Position numbers and translations under genes: made by a program
The notes under the pieces: generated by a model
Told to the model about the DNA's origin: nothing
What the model saw: only the letters and a program-made list of their open reading frames with translations
Database searches by the model: none
Origin: Prosthecodimorpha hirschii
Lineage (GTDB): Bacteria > Pseudomonadota > Alphaproteobacteria > Rhizobiales > Ancalomicrobiaceae
Assembly (NCBI RefSeq): GCF_001305515.1
Contig: NZ_LJYW01000001.1
Span: 1,055,961-1,119,960 of the forward strand
Direction of reading: 5' to 3'
Length of the DNA: 64,000 nucleotides
Shown here: in pieces, positions 35,171-43,434 of the stretch
Layout of the letters: each line of letters opens with the position of its first letter
How positions within the stretch are numbered: the first letter of the stretch is position 1

Positions 35171-36160
35171 ATGCGGCCATCGATCATTCTTCTCGCCGCC
35201 GCGCTGGTCGGGCTCGGCGGCTTCGTCGGCTATCGGCAGTATCTCGCCGGCCAGGCCGCGCACCTGCCCGAGGGCGTGACCGGCTCGAACGGCCGCATCG
35301 AGGTCGAGCGCGTCGACATCGCCTCGAAATATGCCGGCCGTCTCCTGGAGATGCTGGTGCGCGAGGGCGACTTCGTCGAGAAGGGCGCGGTCATCGCCCG
35401 GCTCGACACCAGCGAGATCCGCGCGCAGCTTGCCGCCGCGGCCGCCACGGCGCAGCGCGCCATCCAGACGATCGGCCGCGCCGAGGCCGAGACCGCGATG
35501 CGCGAGGCCGAGCTGGCGCTGGCCGAGGTGGAGCTGAGGCGCGCCACCGAGCTGCACGACCGCTCGGTCACGTCGCAGGCCGAGGTCGACCGTCGCGCCG
35601 CCCAGCGCAACGTCGCCGCAGCGGCCGTCAAGGCGGCAAAATCCGCGATCGGCGAGGCCGAAGGCGCCCGCGCGGTCGCCGACGCCCAGGTCCGCCAGAT
35701 CCAGGCCATGCTCGACGACATGACGCTGACCGCCCCGGTCGCCGGCCGCGTCGAATACCGCCTGGTGCAGACCGGCGAGGTGGTCGCGGCCGGCGCACGG
35801 GTCGCGACCCTGCTCGATCTCTCCGACGTGAACATGACCGTCTTCCTGCCGACGCGGCTGGTCGGCAGGGTCCGGCTCGGCGCGGACGCGCGCATCCGGC
35901 TCGACGCCGCCTCCGAATTCGTCATCCCCGCCAAGGTCTCCTTCGTCGCTGCGGAAGCACAGTTCACGCCCAAGACGGTCGAGACCGAGACCGAGCGCGA
36001 CAAGCTCATGTACCGGGTCAAGGTCAGCATCGCCCCGGACCTGCTCGTGACGCGGCGCGACTACGTCAAGGCGGGGCTGACCGGCAACGCCTATCTGCTC
36101 ACCGGCCGCGACGCCTTCCCGCCCGAGCTGGCGCCGAGGCTGCCCGATGCCCGCCCCTGA
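35171..36160 (+). CDS. HlyD family periplasmic adaptor of an ABC exporter
   Basis: A 329-residue membrane-fusion protein. The N-terminal helix ('IILLAAALVGLGGFVGYRQYL', residues 4-24) is followed by 'GRIEVERVDIASKYAGRLLEMLVREGDFVEKGAVIARLD' (first lipoyl part), a coiled coil (about 80-175, rich in Ala/Glu/Arg), 'LTAPVAGRVEYRLVQTGEVVAAGARV' and a barrel domain. It resembles the YhiI/YbhG partners of RbbA-type exporters. Its 3' end overlaps the ABC gene by 14 bp. With the two downstream genes it forms a complete exporter; an outer-membrane channel is not encoded here. Confidence 0.9.
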   Translation: MRPSIILLAAALVGLGGFVGYRQYLAGQAAHLPEGVTGSNGRIEVERVDIASKYAGRLLEMLVREGDFVEKGAVIARLDTSEIRAQLAAAAATAQRAIQTIGRAEAETAMREAELALAEVELRRATELHDRSVTSQAEVDRRAAQRNVAAAAVKAAKSAIGEAEGARAVADAQVRQIQAMLDDMTLTAPVAGRVEYRLVQTGEVVAAGARVATLLDLSDVNMTVFLPTRLVGRVRLGADARIRLDAASEFVIPAKVSFVAAEAQFTPKTVETETERDKLMYRVKVSIAPDLLVTRRDYVKAGLTGNAYLLTGRDAFPPELAPRLPDARP

Positions 36161-38945
36161 CGGCACCCCGGCCGGCGCGCTTGCCGGGACGGTCGCACTC
36201 GACGGCATCGTCCATCGCTACGGCAAGACCCTGGCGCTCGAAGGGGTCGGCCTGAAGCTCGCCGCGGGCTCGGCCACGGCGGTCATCGGACCGGACGGGG
36301 TCGGCAAGTCGACCCTGCTCGGGCTGATTGCCGGCGTGAAGCGGCTGCAGGCCGGCACGGTCGCGGTGCTCGGCGGCGACATGGCCGACCGGCGCCATCG
36401 CGACGCGGTCGCCGGCCGCATCGCCTACATGCCGCAGGGGCTCGGCCGCAACCTCTACCCGACCCTGTCGGTGACCGAGAACATCGCCTTCCACGCCGCC
36501 CTGTTCGGCCTGACGCCGGCCGAGCGCGACGCGCGCGTCGACCGGCTGCTGGCGGCGACCGGCCTTGCACCCTTCGCCGATCGTCCGGCCGGCAAGCTCT
36601 CCGGCGGCATGAAGCAGAAGCTGTCGCTCTGCTGCGCGCTCGTGCACGATCCCGATCTCCTGATCCTGGACGAGCCGACCACCGGCGTCGATCCGCTGTC
36701 GCGCCGCCAGTTCTGGGAGCTGATCACCGACATCCGCGCCGGCCGGCCGGGCATGACGGTGCTGGTCGCCACCGCCTACATGGACGAGGCGGAACGCTTC
36801 GACCGCATCGTCGCGGTCGCCGACGGCCGGATCATCGCCGACGGTCCGACCCGCGACATCCTGGCCGCCTCCGGCGCCACCGGGCTGGAGGATGCCTATC
36901 GCCGGCTTCAGGCCGGCAGCGGGGGCGCCCTCCCCGAACCCTTCGCGATCGCGCCCCGCGTCCAGCATGACGGTCCGCCGGCCATCGCAGCCGAAGGTTT
37001 GACCCGGCGCTTCGGCGATTTCACCGCGGTCGACCATGTCAGCTTCCGGATCGAGCGCGGCGAGATCTTCGGCTTCCTCGGCTCCAACGGCTGCGGCAAG
37101 ACGACCACGATGAAGATGCTGACCGGCCTGCTGCCGGCGACCGAGGGCACCGCCGAACTGCTCGGCTCGCCCGTCGATGCCGGCGATCTCGCCGTCCGAA
37201 TGCGGGTCGGCTACATGTCGCAGGGCTTCTCGCTCTACGAGGAACTGTCGGTACGCGGCAATCTCGAGTTCCATGCCGCCGTCTACCATCTGCACGGAGC
37301 GGCGGCGCGCGCCCGCGTCGCCGAAACCATCGAACGCTTCGGGCTCGGCGAGGTCGCCGACGCCATGCCGGCCGCCCTGCCGCTCGGCATCCGCCAGCGC
37401 CTCCAGCTCGCCGCGGCCTGCCTGCACAAACCGGAGGTGCTGATCCTCGACGAACCGACCTCGGGGGTCGACCCGGAGGCGCGCGATTCCTTCTGGCGCC
37501 ATCTCGGCGACCTGTCCCGGCGCGACGGCGTGACCATCTTCGTGTCGACCCACTTCATGAACGAGGCCGAGCGCTGCGACCGCATCTCGCTGATGCATGC
37601 CGGGCGGGTGCTCGCCGTCGGCGCCCCGGCCGAGATCGTCGCGGCGGCCGGCACGCGCACGCTCGAGGACGCCTTCATCCAGGTGCTGGAGCGGGAGAGC
37701 GGACAAGGTCCGGACGTTCCCGGTCCGGCCGCCGCGACCGCCGCACCGGGGGCGCGGGCGGCGCGGCCGGCGATCGACGCGGACCCGCCGTCCGACCGCC
37801 CGCTCGGCCGGCGCGATCCGGCCATCGCCCGGACGCTCGCCTTCGCCATGCGCGAGGCGCGTGAACTGCTGCGCGACCGCGTCCGCCTCGCCTTCGGGCT
37901 CCTCGGCCCGATGGCGCTGCTGGTCGTCTTCGCCTTCGGCATCTCCTTCGACGTGGAGAACCTGACCTACGCCGCCTTCGATCGCGACCAGTCGATCGAG
38001 AGCCGCGACCTGCTCCGCGCCCTGTCCGGCTCGCGCTATTTCGAGGAGCGCGCACCGGTCGCCTCGGAGGCGGAGGCGGACCGCCGGCTGATCAACGGGG
38101 AACTGCGGCTCGTCATTTCCATCCCGCCCGGCTTCGGGCGCGACCTGCTGCAAGGCCGACGTCCGGAGATCGGCTTCATCGTCGACGGTGCCAACACCTT
38201 CCGGGCCGAGACGGTCAGGAGCTACGTGCAGGGCGTCGTGCTCGGCTACGCGACCGAAAAGCTCCAGGCCTCCCCGCTCGGCAGCGCCGCGACGGCCGAG
38301 GCGGTCGCCTTCGTGCCGCGCTTTGCCTACAATCAGGCTTTCCTGAGCGTCAATGCGATCACGCCGGGCGTGATCATGCTGCTTCTGGTGCTGATCCCCG
38401 CCATGATGACGGCGCTCGGGGTGGTGCGCGAGAAGGAGATCGGCTCGATCGCCAACCTGCGCGCCTCGCCGGCGCGGGTGGCCGAATTCCTGATCGGCAA
38501 GCAACTGCCCTATGCCGCCCTCGGGCTCGCCGCCGGGCTCGCCATGGTGGCGATCGCTGTCTTCGCCTTCGGCGTGCCGTTCCGCGGCTCGGGCCTGGCC
38601 CTCGCCGCCGGAACGGCGCTCTACGTGCTGGCGACGACCGGCTTCGGCCTATTGGTCTCGACCGCGGTCGGCACCCAGGTCGCCGCCATCTTCGCGACCG
38701 CGATCCTGAGCTTCGTCCCGGCGATCAACTTCTCCGGCTTCCTCTACCCGCTTTCGGCCACCGACGGGGCCGCCTGGTGGGTCGGCACGCTGTTCCCCTC
38801 GTCCTGGTTCCAGACCATCGCGCTCGGCGTTTTCGCCAAGGGGCTCGGCCCGACCGAACTCCTGCCCCAATTCGCCGCGCTGGCCGGCTTCGGTCTCGTC
38901 TTCGTGACCGCCGCCGTCCTGCTGCTCGACAAGCAGGAGCCCTGA
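36147..38945 (+). CDS. RbbA-like fused ABC transporter: two ATPase domains plus ABC-2 permease
   Basis: A 932-residue fusion. ABC domain 1 (about 10-240) has Walker A 'GPDGVGKST' and signature 'KLSGGMKQKL'. ABC domain 2 (about 280-505) has Walker A 'GSNGCGKTT' but a degenerate signature, 'ALPLGIRQRL', as is usual in this family. An ABC-2 permease half (about 565-932) begins 'AFAMREARELLRDRVRLAFG' and has six hydrophobic segments. E. coli RbbA (YhiH), first described as ribosome-associated, has the same plan; export of drugs or lipids is more likely here, given the HlyD partner upstream and a second permease gene downstream. Confidence 0.9.
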   Translation: MPAPDGTPAGALAGTVALDGIVHRYGKTLALEGVGLKLAAGSATAVIGPDGVGKSTLLGLIAGVKRLQAGTVAVLGGDMADRRHRDAVAGRIAYMPQGLGRNLYPTLSVTENIAFHAALFGLTPAERDARVDRLLAATGLAPFADRPAGKLSGGMKQKLSLCCALVHDPDLLILDEPTTGVDPLSRRQFWELITDIRAGRPGMTVLVATAYMDEAERFDRIVAVADGRIIADGPTRDILAASGATGLEDAYRRLQAGSGGALPEPFAIAPRVQHDGPPAIAAEGLTRRFGDFTAVDHVSFRIERGEIFGFLGSNGCGKTTTMKMLTGLLPATEGTAELLGSPVDAGDLAVRMRVGYMSQGFSLYEELSVRGNLEFHAAVYHLHGAAARARVAETIERFGLGEVADAMPAALPLGIRQRLQLAAACLHKPEVLILDEPTSGVDPEARDSFWRHLGDLSRRDGVTIFVSTHFMNEAERCDRISLMHAGRVLAVGAPAEIVAAAGTRTLEDAFIQVLERESGQGPDVPGPAAATAAPGARAARPAIDADPPSDRPLGRRDPAIARTLAFAMREARELLRDRVRLAFGLLGPMALLVVFAFGISFDVENLTYAAFDRDQSIESRDLLRALSGSRYFEERAPVASEAEADRRLINGELRLVISIPPGFGRDLLQGRRPEIGFIVDGANTFRAETVRSYVQGVVLGYATEKLQASPLGSAATAEAVAFVPRFAYNQAFLSVNAITPGVIMLLLVLIPAMMTALGVVREKEIGSIANLRASPARVAEFLIGKQLPYAALGLAAGLAMVAIAVFAFGVPFRGSGLALAAGTALYVLATTGFGLLVSTAVGTQVAAIFATAILSFVPAINFSGFLYPLSATDGAAWWVGTLFPSSWFQTIALGVFAKGLGPTELLPQFAALAGFGLVFVTAAVLLLDKQEP

Positions 38946-38950
38946 CCGCC

Positions 38951-40078
38951 ATGCTGCGCGCGATCGACAACATCTGGCATCTGGTGCTGAAGGAATTCGC
39001 CAGCCTCGCGGGCGACCGGGTCATGCTGGTGCTGATCTTCTACGCCTTCTCGATGGCCATCGTGACCGTCGCCAACGGCGTCAAGCTGGAAGTCTCGAAT
39101 GCCAGCGTGGCGGTGGTCGACCTCGACCGCAGCCGGGCCGTCGACCGGATCGTCGATGCCGTGCGCCCGCCCTATTTCCGCGCCCCCGTCCGGGTCGATC
39201 CGGCCGTCGCCGCAGAGGGCATGGATCGCGGCCGCTATACCTTCCTGATCTCCTTCCCGCCGGCCTTCGAGGCCGACCTTCTGGCCGGCCGCAAGCCGGA
39301 GATCGGGTTGACGGTCGATGCCACCGCGATGACCCAGGCCGGCAACGGCGTCGCCTATCTGCGCGAGATCGTGGCGACCGAGACCGCCCGCTATCTCTCC
39401 GCCCAAGGCATCGAGGCGGGCCTGCCGGTCGCCGTCGTGATCCGCCAGGCCTTCAATCCGAACCTCGACGGCGTCCGCTACAACGCCGTCATGCAGATGG
39501 TCAATTCGATCACCATCCTGTCGATCATCCTGGTCGGCGCGGCGGTGATCCGGGAGCGCGAGCACGGCACCATCGAGCATCTCCTGGTCATGCCCGTCCG
39601 GCCGACCGAGATCGCGCTCGGCAAGATCATCGCCAACGGGCTCGTCGTCCTGCTCGCGGTCTTCTTCGCCATCGAGGTGGTCCTGCGCGGCGTGCTCGCC
39701 GTGCCGATCGCCGGATCGGTCCCGCTGTTCCTGGCCGGCACGGCCGTCTATCTCTTCGCCACCACGGCGCTCGGCATCGTGCTGGCGACGCTCGCCAACT
39801 CCATGCCGCAGCTCGGCCTGATGGCGATCCCGGTCTTCGTCACCATGCAGCTCCTGTCCGGCGCCATGACGCCGCTGGAAAGCATGCCGAAGGCCCTGCA
39901 GGACGCGATGCACGTCTCGCCCTCGGTCTATTTCGTGCAATTCTCCCAGGCGATCCTCTATCGCGGCGCCGGCTTCGAGGTGGTCTGGTTCCCCCTCGCC
40001 ATGATGGCCGGCATCGGCGCCGTGCTGCTCGCCTTCGCGGTATCCCGCTTCCGCCGCATGCTCGAGAAGAGCGGCTAA
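38951..40078 (+). CDS. ABC-2 type permease (YhhJ-like)
   Basis: A 375-residue membrane protein with one N-terminal helix ('VMLVLIFYAFSMAIVTVANG'), a large extracytoplasmic loop (about 50-175) and five C-terminal helices, the standard ABC-2 plan. 'VIREREHGTIEHLLVMPVRPTEIALGKI' is the conserved cytoplasmic signature. It starts five bases after the RbbA-like stop and supplies the second permease half of the exporter. A 162-bp gap with a long hairpin follows before the polyphosphate kinase gene. Confidence 0.9.
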   Translation: MLRAIDNIWHLVLKEFASLAGDRVMLVLIFYAFSMAIVTVANGVKLEVSNASVAVVDLDRSRAVDRIVDAVRPPYFRAPVRVDPAVAAEGMDRGRYTFLISFPPAFEADLLAGRKPEIGLTVDATAMTQAGNGVAYLREIVATETARYLSAQGIEAGLPVAVVIRQAFNPNLDGVRYNAVMQMVNSITILSIILVGAAVIREREHGTIEHLLVMPVRPTEIALGKIIANGLVVLLAVFFAIEVVLRGVLAVPIAGSVPLFLAGTAVYLFATTALGIVLATLANSMPQLGLMAIPVFVTMQLLSGAMTPLESMPKALQDAMHVSPSVYFVQFSQAILYRGAGFEVVWFPLAMMAGIGAVLLAFAVSRFRRMLEKSG

Positions 40079-40137
40079 ACGGCCTACTCCTCCTACGACC
40101 GAATACGCAGGCGGGGTCGGATCAAGGCTTTCCCTGC

Positions 40138-40224
40138 GGTAGCCGGCTAGCCTTTTCGTCCTGCAGCCGAACCGGCGGGGTCCTTCGGGTCCCGGAGGGT
40201 TCGGCATGCGACCGAAAGGCTACC
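40138..40224 (+). promoter_or_regulatory. Long imperfect hairpin in the PPK2 leader
   Basis: Nested inverted repeats: GGTAGCC (40138-40144) with GGCTACC (40218-40224), CCTTTTCG with CGAAAGG, CCGAACC with GGTTCGG, and a GGGGTCC-TTCG-GGTCCC tip. A second copy of TAGCC at 40148 could pair with the same 3' arm, so two structures compete. The 3' arm ends seven bases before the PPK2 ribosome-binding site. Confidence 0.45.
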
Positions 40225-40240
40225 AGCGGGGAGAGAGCGC

Positions 40241-41278
40241 ATGGATACTACCGAGACGATCAATACGCCGGGCGAGCCGGTCGCGGCCTCCACGGGGGCG
40301 CCGGTCGAGCGCGTGCCCGATCCGACCGATCCGATCGGCAAGGCCGCGGCGGCGCTGGCCCAACCGGAGGTGCCGACGGTGCGCACCACCCGCGCCGAGC
40401 GCCGTGATGCGCTGCGCCGGGCCAAGGAGGATCCGGACGCGATCCGCCGGGTGTTCGAGACCAGCATCTATCCTTACGAGGACCGGCTGACCGAGCGCGC
40501 CTACGAGAAGCAGATGGAGCCGCTCCAGGTCGAGCTGCTCAAGGCGCAGAACTGGATCAAGGCGACCGGCCAGCGCATCGTGATCCTGTTCGAGGGCCGC
40601 GACGCCGCCGGCAAGGGCGGCACGATCAAGCGCTTCATGGAGCATCTCAATCCGCGCGGCGCGCAGGTCGTGGCGCTGGAGAAGCCGAGCGAGCGGGAGC
40701 GCTCGCAGTGGTATTTCCAGCGCTATGTCGAGCACCTGCCCTCGGCCGGCGAGATCGTGCTGTTCGACCGCTCCTGGTACAACCGCGCCGGCGTCGAGCG
40801 TGTGATGGGCTTCTGCTCCCCGGCCGAATATCTCGAATTCATGCGCCAGGCGCCGCTGATCGAGCAGATGCTCGTCCGCTCCGGCATCCGCCTCTACAAG
40901 TTCTGGTTCTCGGTCACCCGCGAGGAACAGCGCCGCCGCTTCGAGGCGCGTCGCAACGATCCACTCAAGCAGTGGAAGCTGTCGCCGATCGATCTCGCCT
41001 CGCTCGACAAGTGGGACGACTACACGGAAGCCAAGGAGGCAATGTTCTTCTATACCGACACCGCCGACGCACCGTGGACGATCATCAAGTCCGACGACAA
41101 GAAGCGCGCCCGGCTCAACTGCCTGCAGCATTTCCTGTCGACGCTCGACTACGACAACCGCGACGAGACGGTGGTGGTCGGCGCCGATCCGCTGATCGTC
41201 GGCTCGACCGCCCATGTGGTGCGGACCGCCGACCACATCCTCGGCAAGTCGCTGCATCCGGGCAGCCGGCGGGCCTAG
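40241..41278 (+). CDS. ppk2: Polyphosphate kinase 2
   Basis: A 345-residue class I PPK2, which transfers phosphate between polyphosphate and nucleoside diphosphates. Walker A is 'FEGRDAAGKGGTIKRF' (residues 117-132), followed by 'NPRGAQVVALEKPSERERSQWYFQRYVEHLP'. Walker B 'IVLFDRSWYNRAGVERVMGF' and the lid region 'SVTREEQRRRFEARRNDPLKQWKLSPID' are complete. The first 70 residues are a low-complexity extension longer than the minimal family. The ATG at 40241 has a GGGGAGAGAG site. A complex hairpin precedes it. It is a stand-alone gene, convergent with the Calvin-cycle epimerase. Confidence 0.94.
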   Translation: MDTTETINTPGEPVAASTGAPVERVPDPTDPIGKAAAALAQPEVPTVRTTRAERRDALRRAKEDPDAIRRVFETSIYPYEDRLTERAYEKQMEPLQVELLKAQNWIKATGQRIVILFEGRDAAGKGGTIKRFMEHLNPRGAQVVALEKPSERERSQWYFQRYVEHLPSAGEIVLFDRSWYNRAGVERVMGFCSPAEYLEFMRQAPLIEQMLVRSGIRLYKFWFSVTREEQRRRFEARRNDPLKQWKLSPIDLASLDKWDDYTEAKEAMFFYTDTADAPWTIIKSDDKKRARLNCLQHFLSTLDYDNRDETVVVGADPLIVGSTAHVVRTADHILGKSLHPGSRRA

Positions 41279-41375
41279 GCGGCGATCCTCGGGCGGCCAG
41301 CGGCGGAGGCGGGACCCAGGAAGCCGCCCCTACTTTGTAGCCAGCCGTCCCGCCGGTCGCGCCGGTCGGGTCCCG

Positions 41376-42047
41376 TCAGCCGCGCGCGGCGGCGATCTCG
41401 CCGCGCATGGCCGCGATCACGGCGCGATAGTCCGGCGCGCCGTAGATCGCGCTGCCGGCCACGAAGGTGTCGACGCCGGCCTCGGCCACGGCCCGGATGT
41501 TGTCCGTCTTCACACCGCCGTCGATCTCCAGCCGGATGTCGCGGCCCGAGGCGTCGATCAGCTCGCGCACCCGGCGCGCCTTGGCGAGCGCGGAGGGGAT
41601 GAAGGCCTGCCCGCCGAAGCCGGGATTGACCGACATCAGAAGGATCAGGTCGAGCCGGTCCATCACCCATTCCAGGCAGTCGACCGAGGTGGCCGGATTG
41701 AGCACCAGCCCGGCCTTGCAGCCCTTGCGCCGGATCAGGTCGAGCGAGCGGTCGACATGATCGGAGGCCTCCGGATGGAAGCTGATCCAGTCGGCGCCGG
41801 CCTCCGCGAAGGCCTCGATCATGGCATCGACCGGCTTGACCATCAGGTGCACGTCGATCGGCGCCTTGGTGACCGGGCGGATCGCCTTGCAGATCATCGG
41901 CCCGATGGTCAGGTTCGGGACGTAGTGGTTGTCCATCACGTCGAAATGGATCCAGTCCGCCCCCGCCTCGATGACGGCCGTCACCTCATCGCCGAGCCGG
42001 GCGAAATCGGCCGAGAGGATCGAGGGGGCGATGATGGCGGGCTTCAT
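41376..42047 (-). CDS. rpe: Ribulose-phosphate 3-epimerase
   Basis: A 223-residue TIM-barrel epimerase that interconverts ribulose 5-phosphate and xylulose 5-phosphate; in this setting it is CbbE. Metal and catalytic residues appear in '[17 protein letters not shown]' (His, Asp), 'DVHLMVKP' (His) and '[12 protein letters not shown]' (Asp). '[13 protein letters not shown]' is the flexible loop. The start is decided by the ribosome-binding site: AAAGGAC directly abuts a GTG at 42056 but stands nine bases before the ATG at 42047, which is therefore used. It is the last gene of the cbbA-cbbE pair, with a hairpin between the two. Confidence 0.95.
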   Translation of the reverse strand: MKPAIIAPSILSADFARLGDEVTAVIEAGADWIHFDVMDNHYVPNLTIGPMICKAIRPVTKAPIDVHLMVKPVDAMIEAFAEAGADWISFHPEASDHVDRSLDLIRRKGCKAGLVLNPATSVDCLEWVMDRLDLILLMSVNPGFGGQAFIPSALAKARRVRELIDASGRDIRLEIDGGVKTDNIRAVAEAGVDTFVAGSAIYGAPDYRAVIAAMRGEIAAARG

Positions 42048-42064
42048 GGGCTTCACGTCCTTTA

Positions 42065-42100
42065 GAAAACGGGAAGGCCCCGGCCACGTTCGGCCGGGGC
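42065..42100 (-). terminator. Hairpin between cbbA and rpe
   Basis: GCCCCGGCC (42077-42085) and GGCCGGGGC (42092-42100) form a 9-bp stem. On the minus strand the stem is followed by CTTCCCGTTTTCT. It lies 47 bp after the aldolase stop and ends about 20 bases before the rpe start. It may partly terminate, giving less epimerase than aldolase. Confidence 0.5.
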
Positions 42101-42146
42101 GCTTCGGGTCTCGTCGTCGCGCCGCGCACGGGGCGGCGCAGGCGTC

Positions 42147-43211
42147 TCAGTTCACGACCTGCTTCAGCGAGCCGTCGGCATAGCGGGCGGCCATGTCGGA
42201 CAGCGGGATCGCCTTGATCTTCTCGGCTTGCCCGGCGGTGCCGAAGGCCTCGAAACGCGCGACGCAGACCTTGGTCATCGCCTTGATGCCCTCGGAGAGA
42301 TACTTGCGCGGGTCGAACTCGCCCTTGTTGACGAACATCACCCGGCGGATGGCGGCCGTCATGGCGAGGCGCAGGTCGGTGTCGATATTGACCTTGCGCA
42401 CGCCGTGCTTGATGCCCTCCTGGATCTCCTCGACCGGCACGCCGTAGGTCTCCTTGAGCTCGCCGCCATACTGACGGATCTCGGCCAGAAGCTCCTGCGG
42501 CACCGAGGAGGAGCCGTGCATCACCAGGTGGGTGTTGGGGATGCGGGCGTGGATCTCCTTGATGCGCGAGATGGCCAGCACCTCGCCGGTCGGGCGCTTG
42601 GTGAACTTGTAGGCGCCGTGCGAGGTGCCGATCGCGATGGCGAGCGCATCGACCTGGGTCTTGGCGACGAAATCGGCCGCTTGGTCGACATCGGTCAGAA
42701 GCTGCTCGCGGGTCATGGTGCCCTCGGCGCCGTGACCGTCCTCCTTGTCGCCCTTCATGGTCTCCAGCGAGCCGAGCACGCCGAGCTCGCCTTCGACCGA
42801 CACGCCCTGCGCATGGGCGCTGTCGACCACGGTCCGGGTCACGTCGACATTGTATTCGTAGTCGGCGACCGACTTGCCGTCGGCCTGCAGCGAGCCGTCC
42901 ATCATCACCGAGGTGAAGCCGTTCTCGATCGCCGAGAAGCAGACCGGCGGCGCGGCGCCGTGGTCGAGATGCATCACGATCGGAATGGTCGGATAGGTCT
43001 CGATGGCGCCCTGGATCATGTGGCGCAGGAAGGCGTCGCCGGCATATTTGCGGGCGCCGGCCGAGGCCTGCAGGATGACCGGGGACTTGGTCTCGTCCGC
43101 CGCCGCCATGATCGCGCGGACCTGCTCCAGGTTGTTGACGTTGAAGGCCGGCAGGCCGTAGCCGTTCTCGGCGGCATGGTCGAGCAGTTGGCGCAAGGAA
43201 ACGAGCGGCAT
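42147..43211 (-). CDS. cbbA: Class II fructose-bisphosphate aldolase, CbbA type
   Basis: A 354-residue zinc aldolase that condenses dihydroxyacetone phosphate with glyceraldehyde 3-phosphate, or with erythrose 4-phosphate in the Calvin cycle. Zn ligands lie in '[13 protein letters not shown]' (His), '[12 protein letters not shown]' (His) and '[10 protein letters not shown]' (His), with the catalytic Asp in 'HLDHG' and a Glu in 'VEGELGVLG'. The insertion '[15 protein letters not shown]' and the ending '[21 protein letters not shown]' are typical of the CbbA subgroup. It starts with '[13 protein letters not shown]'. The next gene on the strand is rpe; a candidate promoter is at 43362-43389. Confidence 0.95.
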   Translation of the reverse strand: MPLVSLRQLLDHAAENGYGLPAFNVNNLEQVRAIMAAADETKSPVILQASAGARKYAGDAFLRHMIQGAIETYPTIPIVMHLDHGAAPPVCFSAIENGFTSVMMDGSLQADGKSVADYEYNVDVTRTVVDSAHAQGVSVEGELGVLGSLETMKGDKEDGHGAEGTMTREQLLTDVDQAADFVAKTQVDALAIAIGTSHGAYKFTKRPTGEVLAISRIKEIHARIPNTHLVMHGSSSVPQELLAEIRQYGGELKETYGVPVEEIQEGIKHGVRKVNIDTDLRLAMTAAIRRVMFVNKGEFDPRKYLSEGIKAMTKVCVARFEAFGTAGQAEKIKAIPLSDMAARYADGSLKQVVN

Positions 43212-43361
43212 TCAGGGATCTCCTGCAACGGGCAATCGGCGGATCCGGTCCCCGTCGGATGACGGACCGGCCTTCGGTCGGCCCTTGCTGTAGCCAGCAA
43301 TATGGGGCGGCAGCAAGACGAAAAAGGCCGTATCGGCAGAGAAAAGGTGAATGGCTACAGT

Positions 43362-43389
43362 ATATTAGAAAGAATTTGCAGCACGGCAA
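43362..43389 (-). promoter_or_regulatory. Candidate promoter of cbbA-rpe
   Basis: Read on the minus strand: TTGCCG (43389-43384), 16 bases, TAATAT (43367-43362), about 150 bp upstream of the aldolase start in an AT-rich patch. The match to the sigma-70 consensus is four of six in each box. It implies that the pair can be transcribed independently of cbbXFPT. Confidence 0.35.
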
Positions 43390-43404
43390 GGTGTTCCGCG
43401 CGAT

Positions 43405-43429
43405 GCCTTGCCGCCGGCGGCGGCAAGGC
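43405..43429 (-). terminator. Stem-loop after the giant kinase gene
   Basis: An 11-bp perfect stem (GCCTTGCCGCC with GGCGGCAAGGC) and a three-base loop, five bases beyond the kinase stop on the minus strand. No T run follows. Probably a terminator or 3'-end stabiliser separating kinase from cbbA. Confidence 0.5.
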
Positions 43430-43434
43430 CGCCG

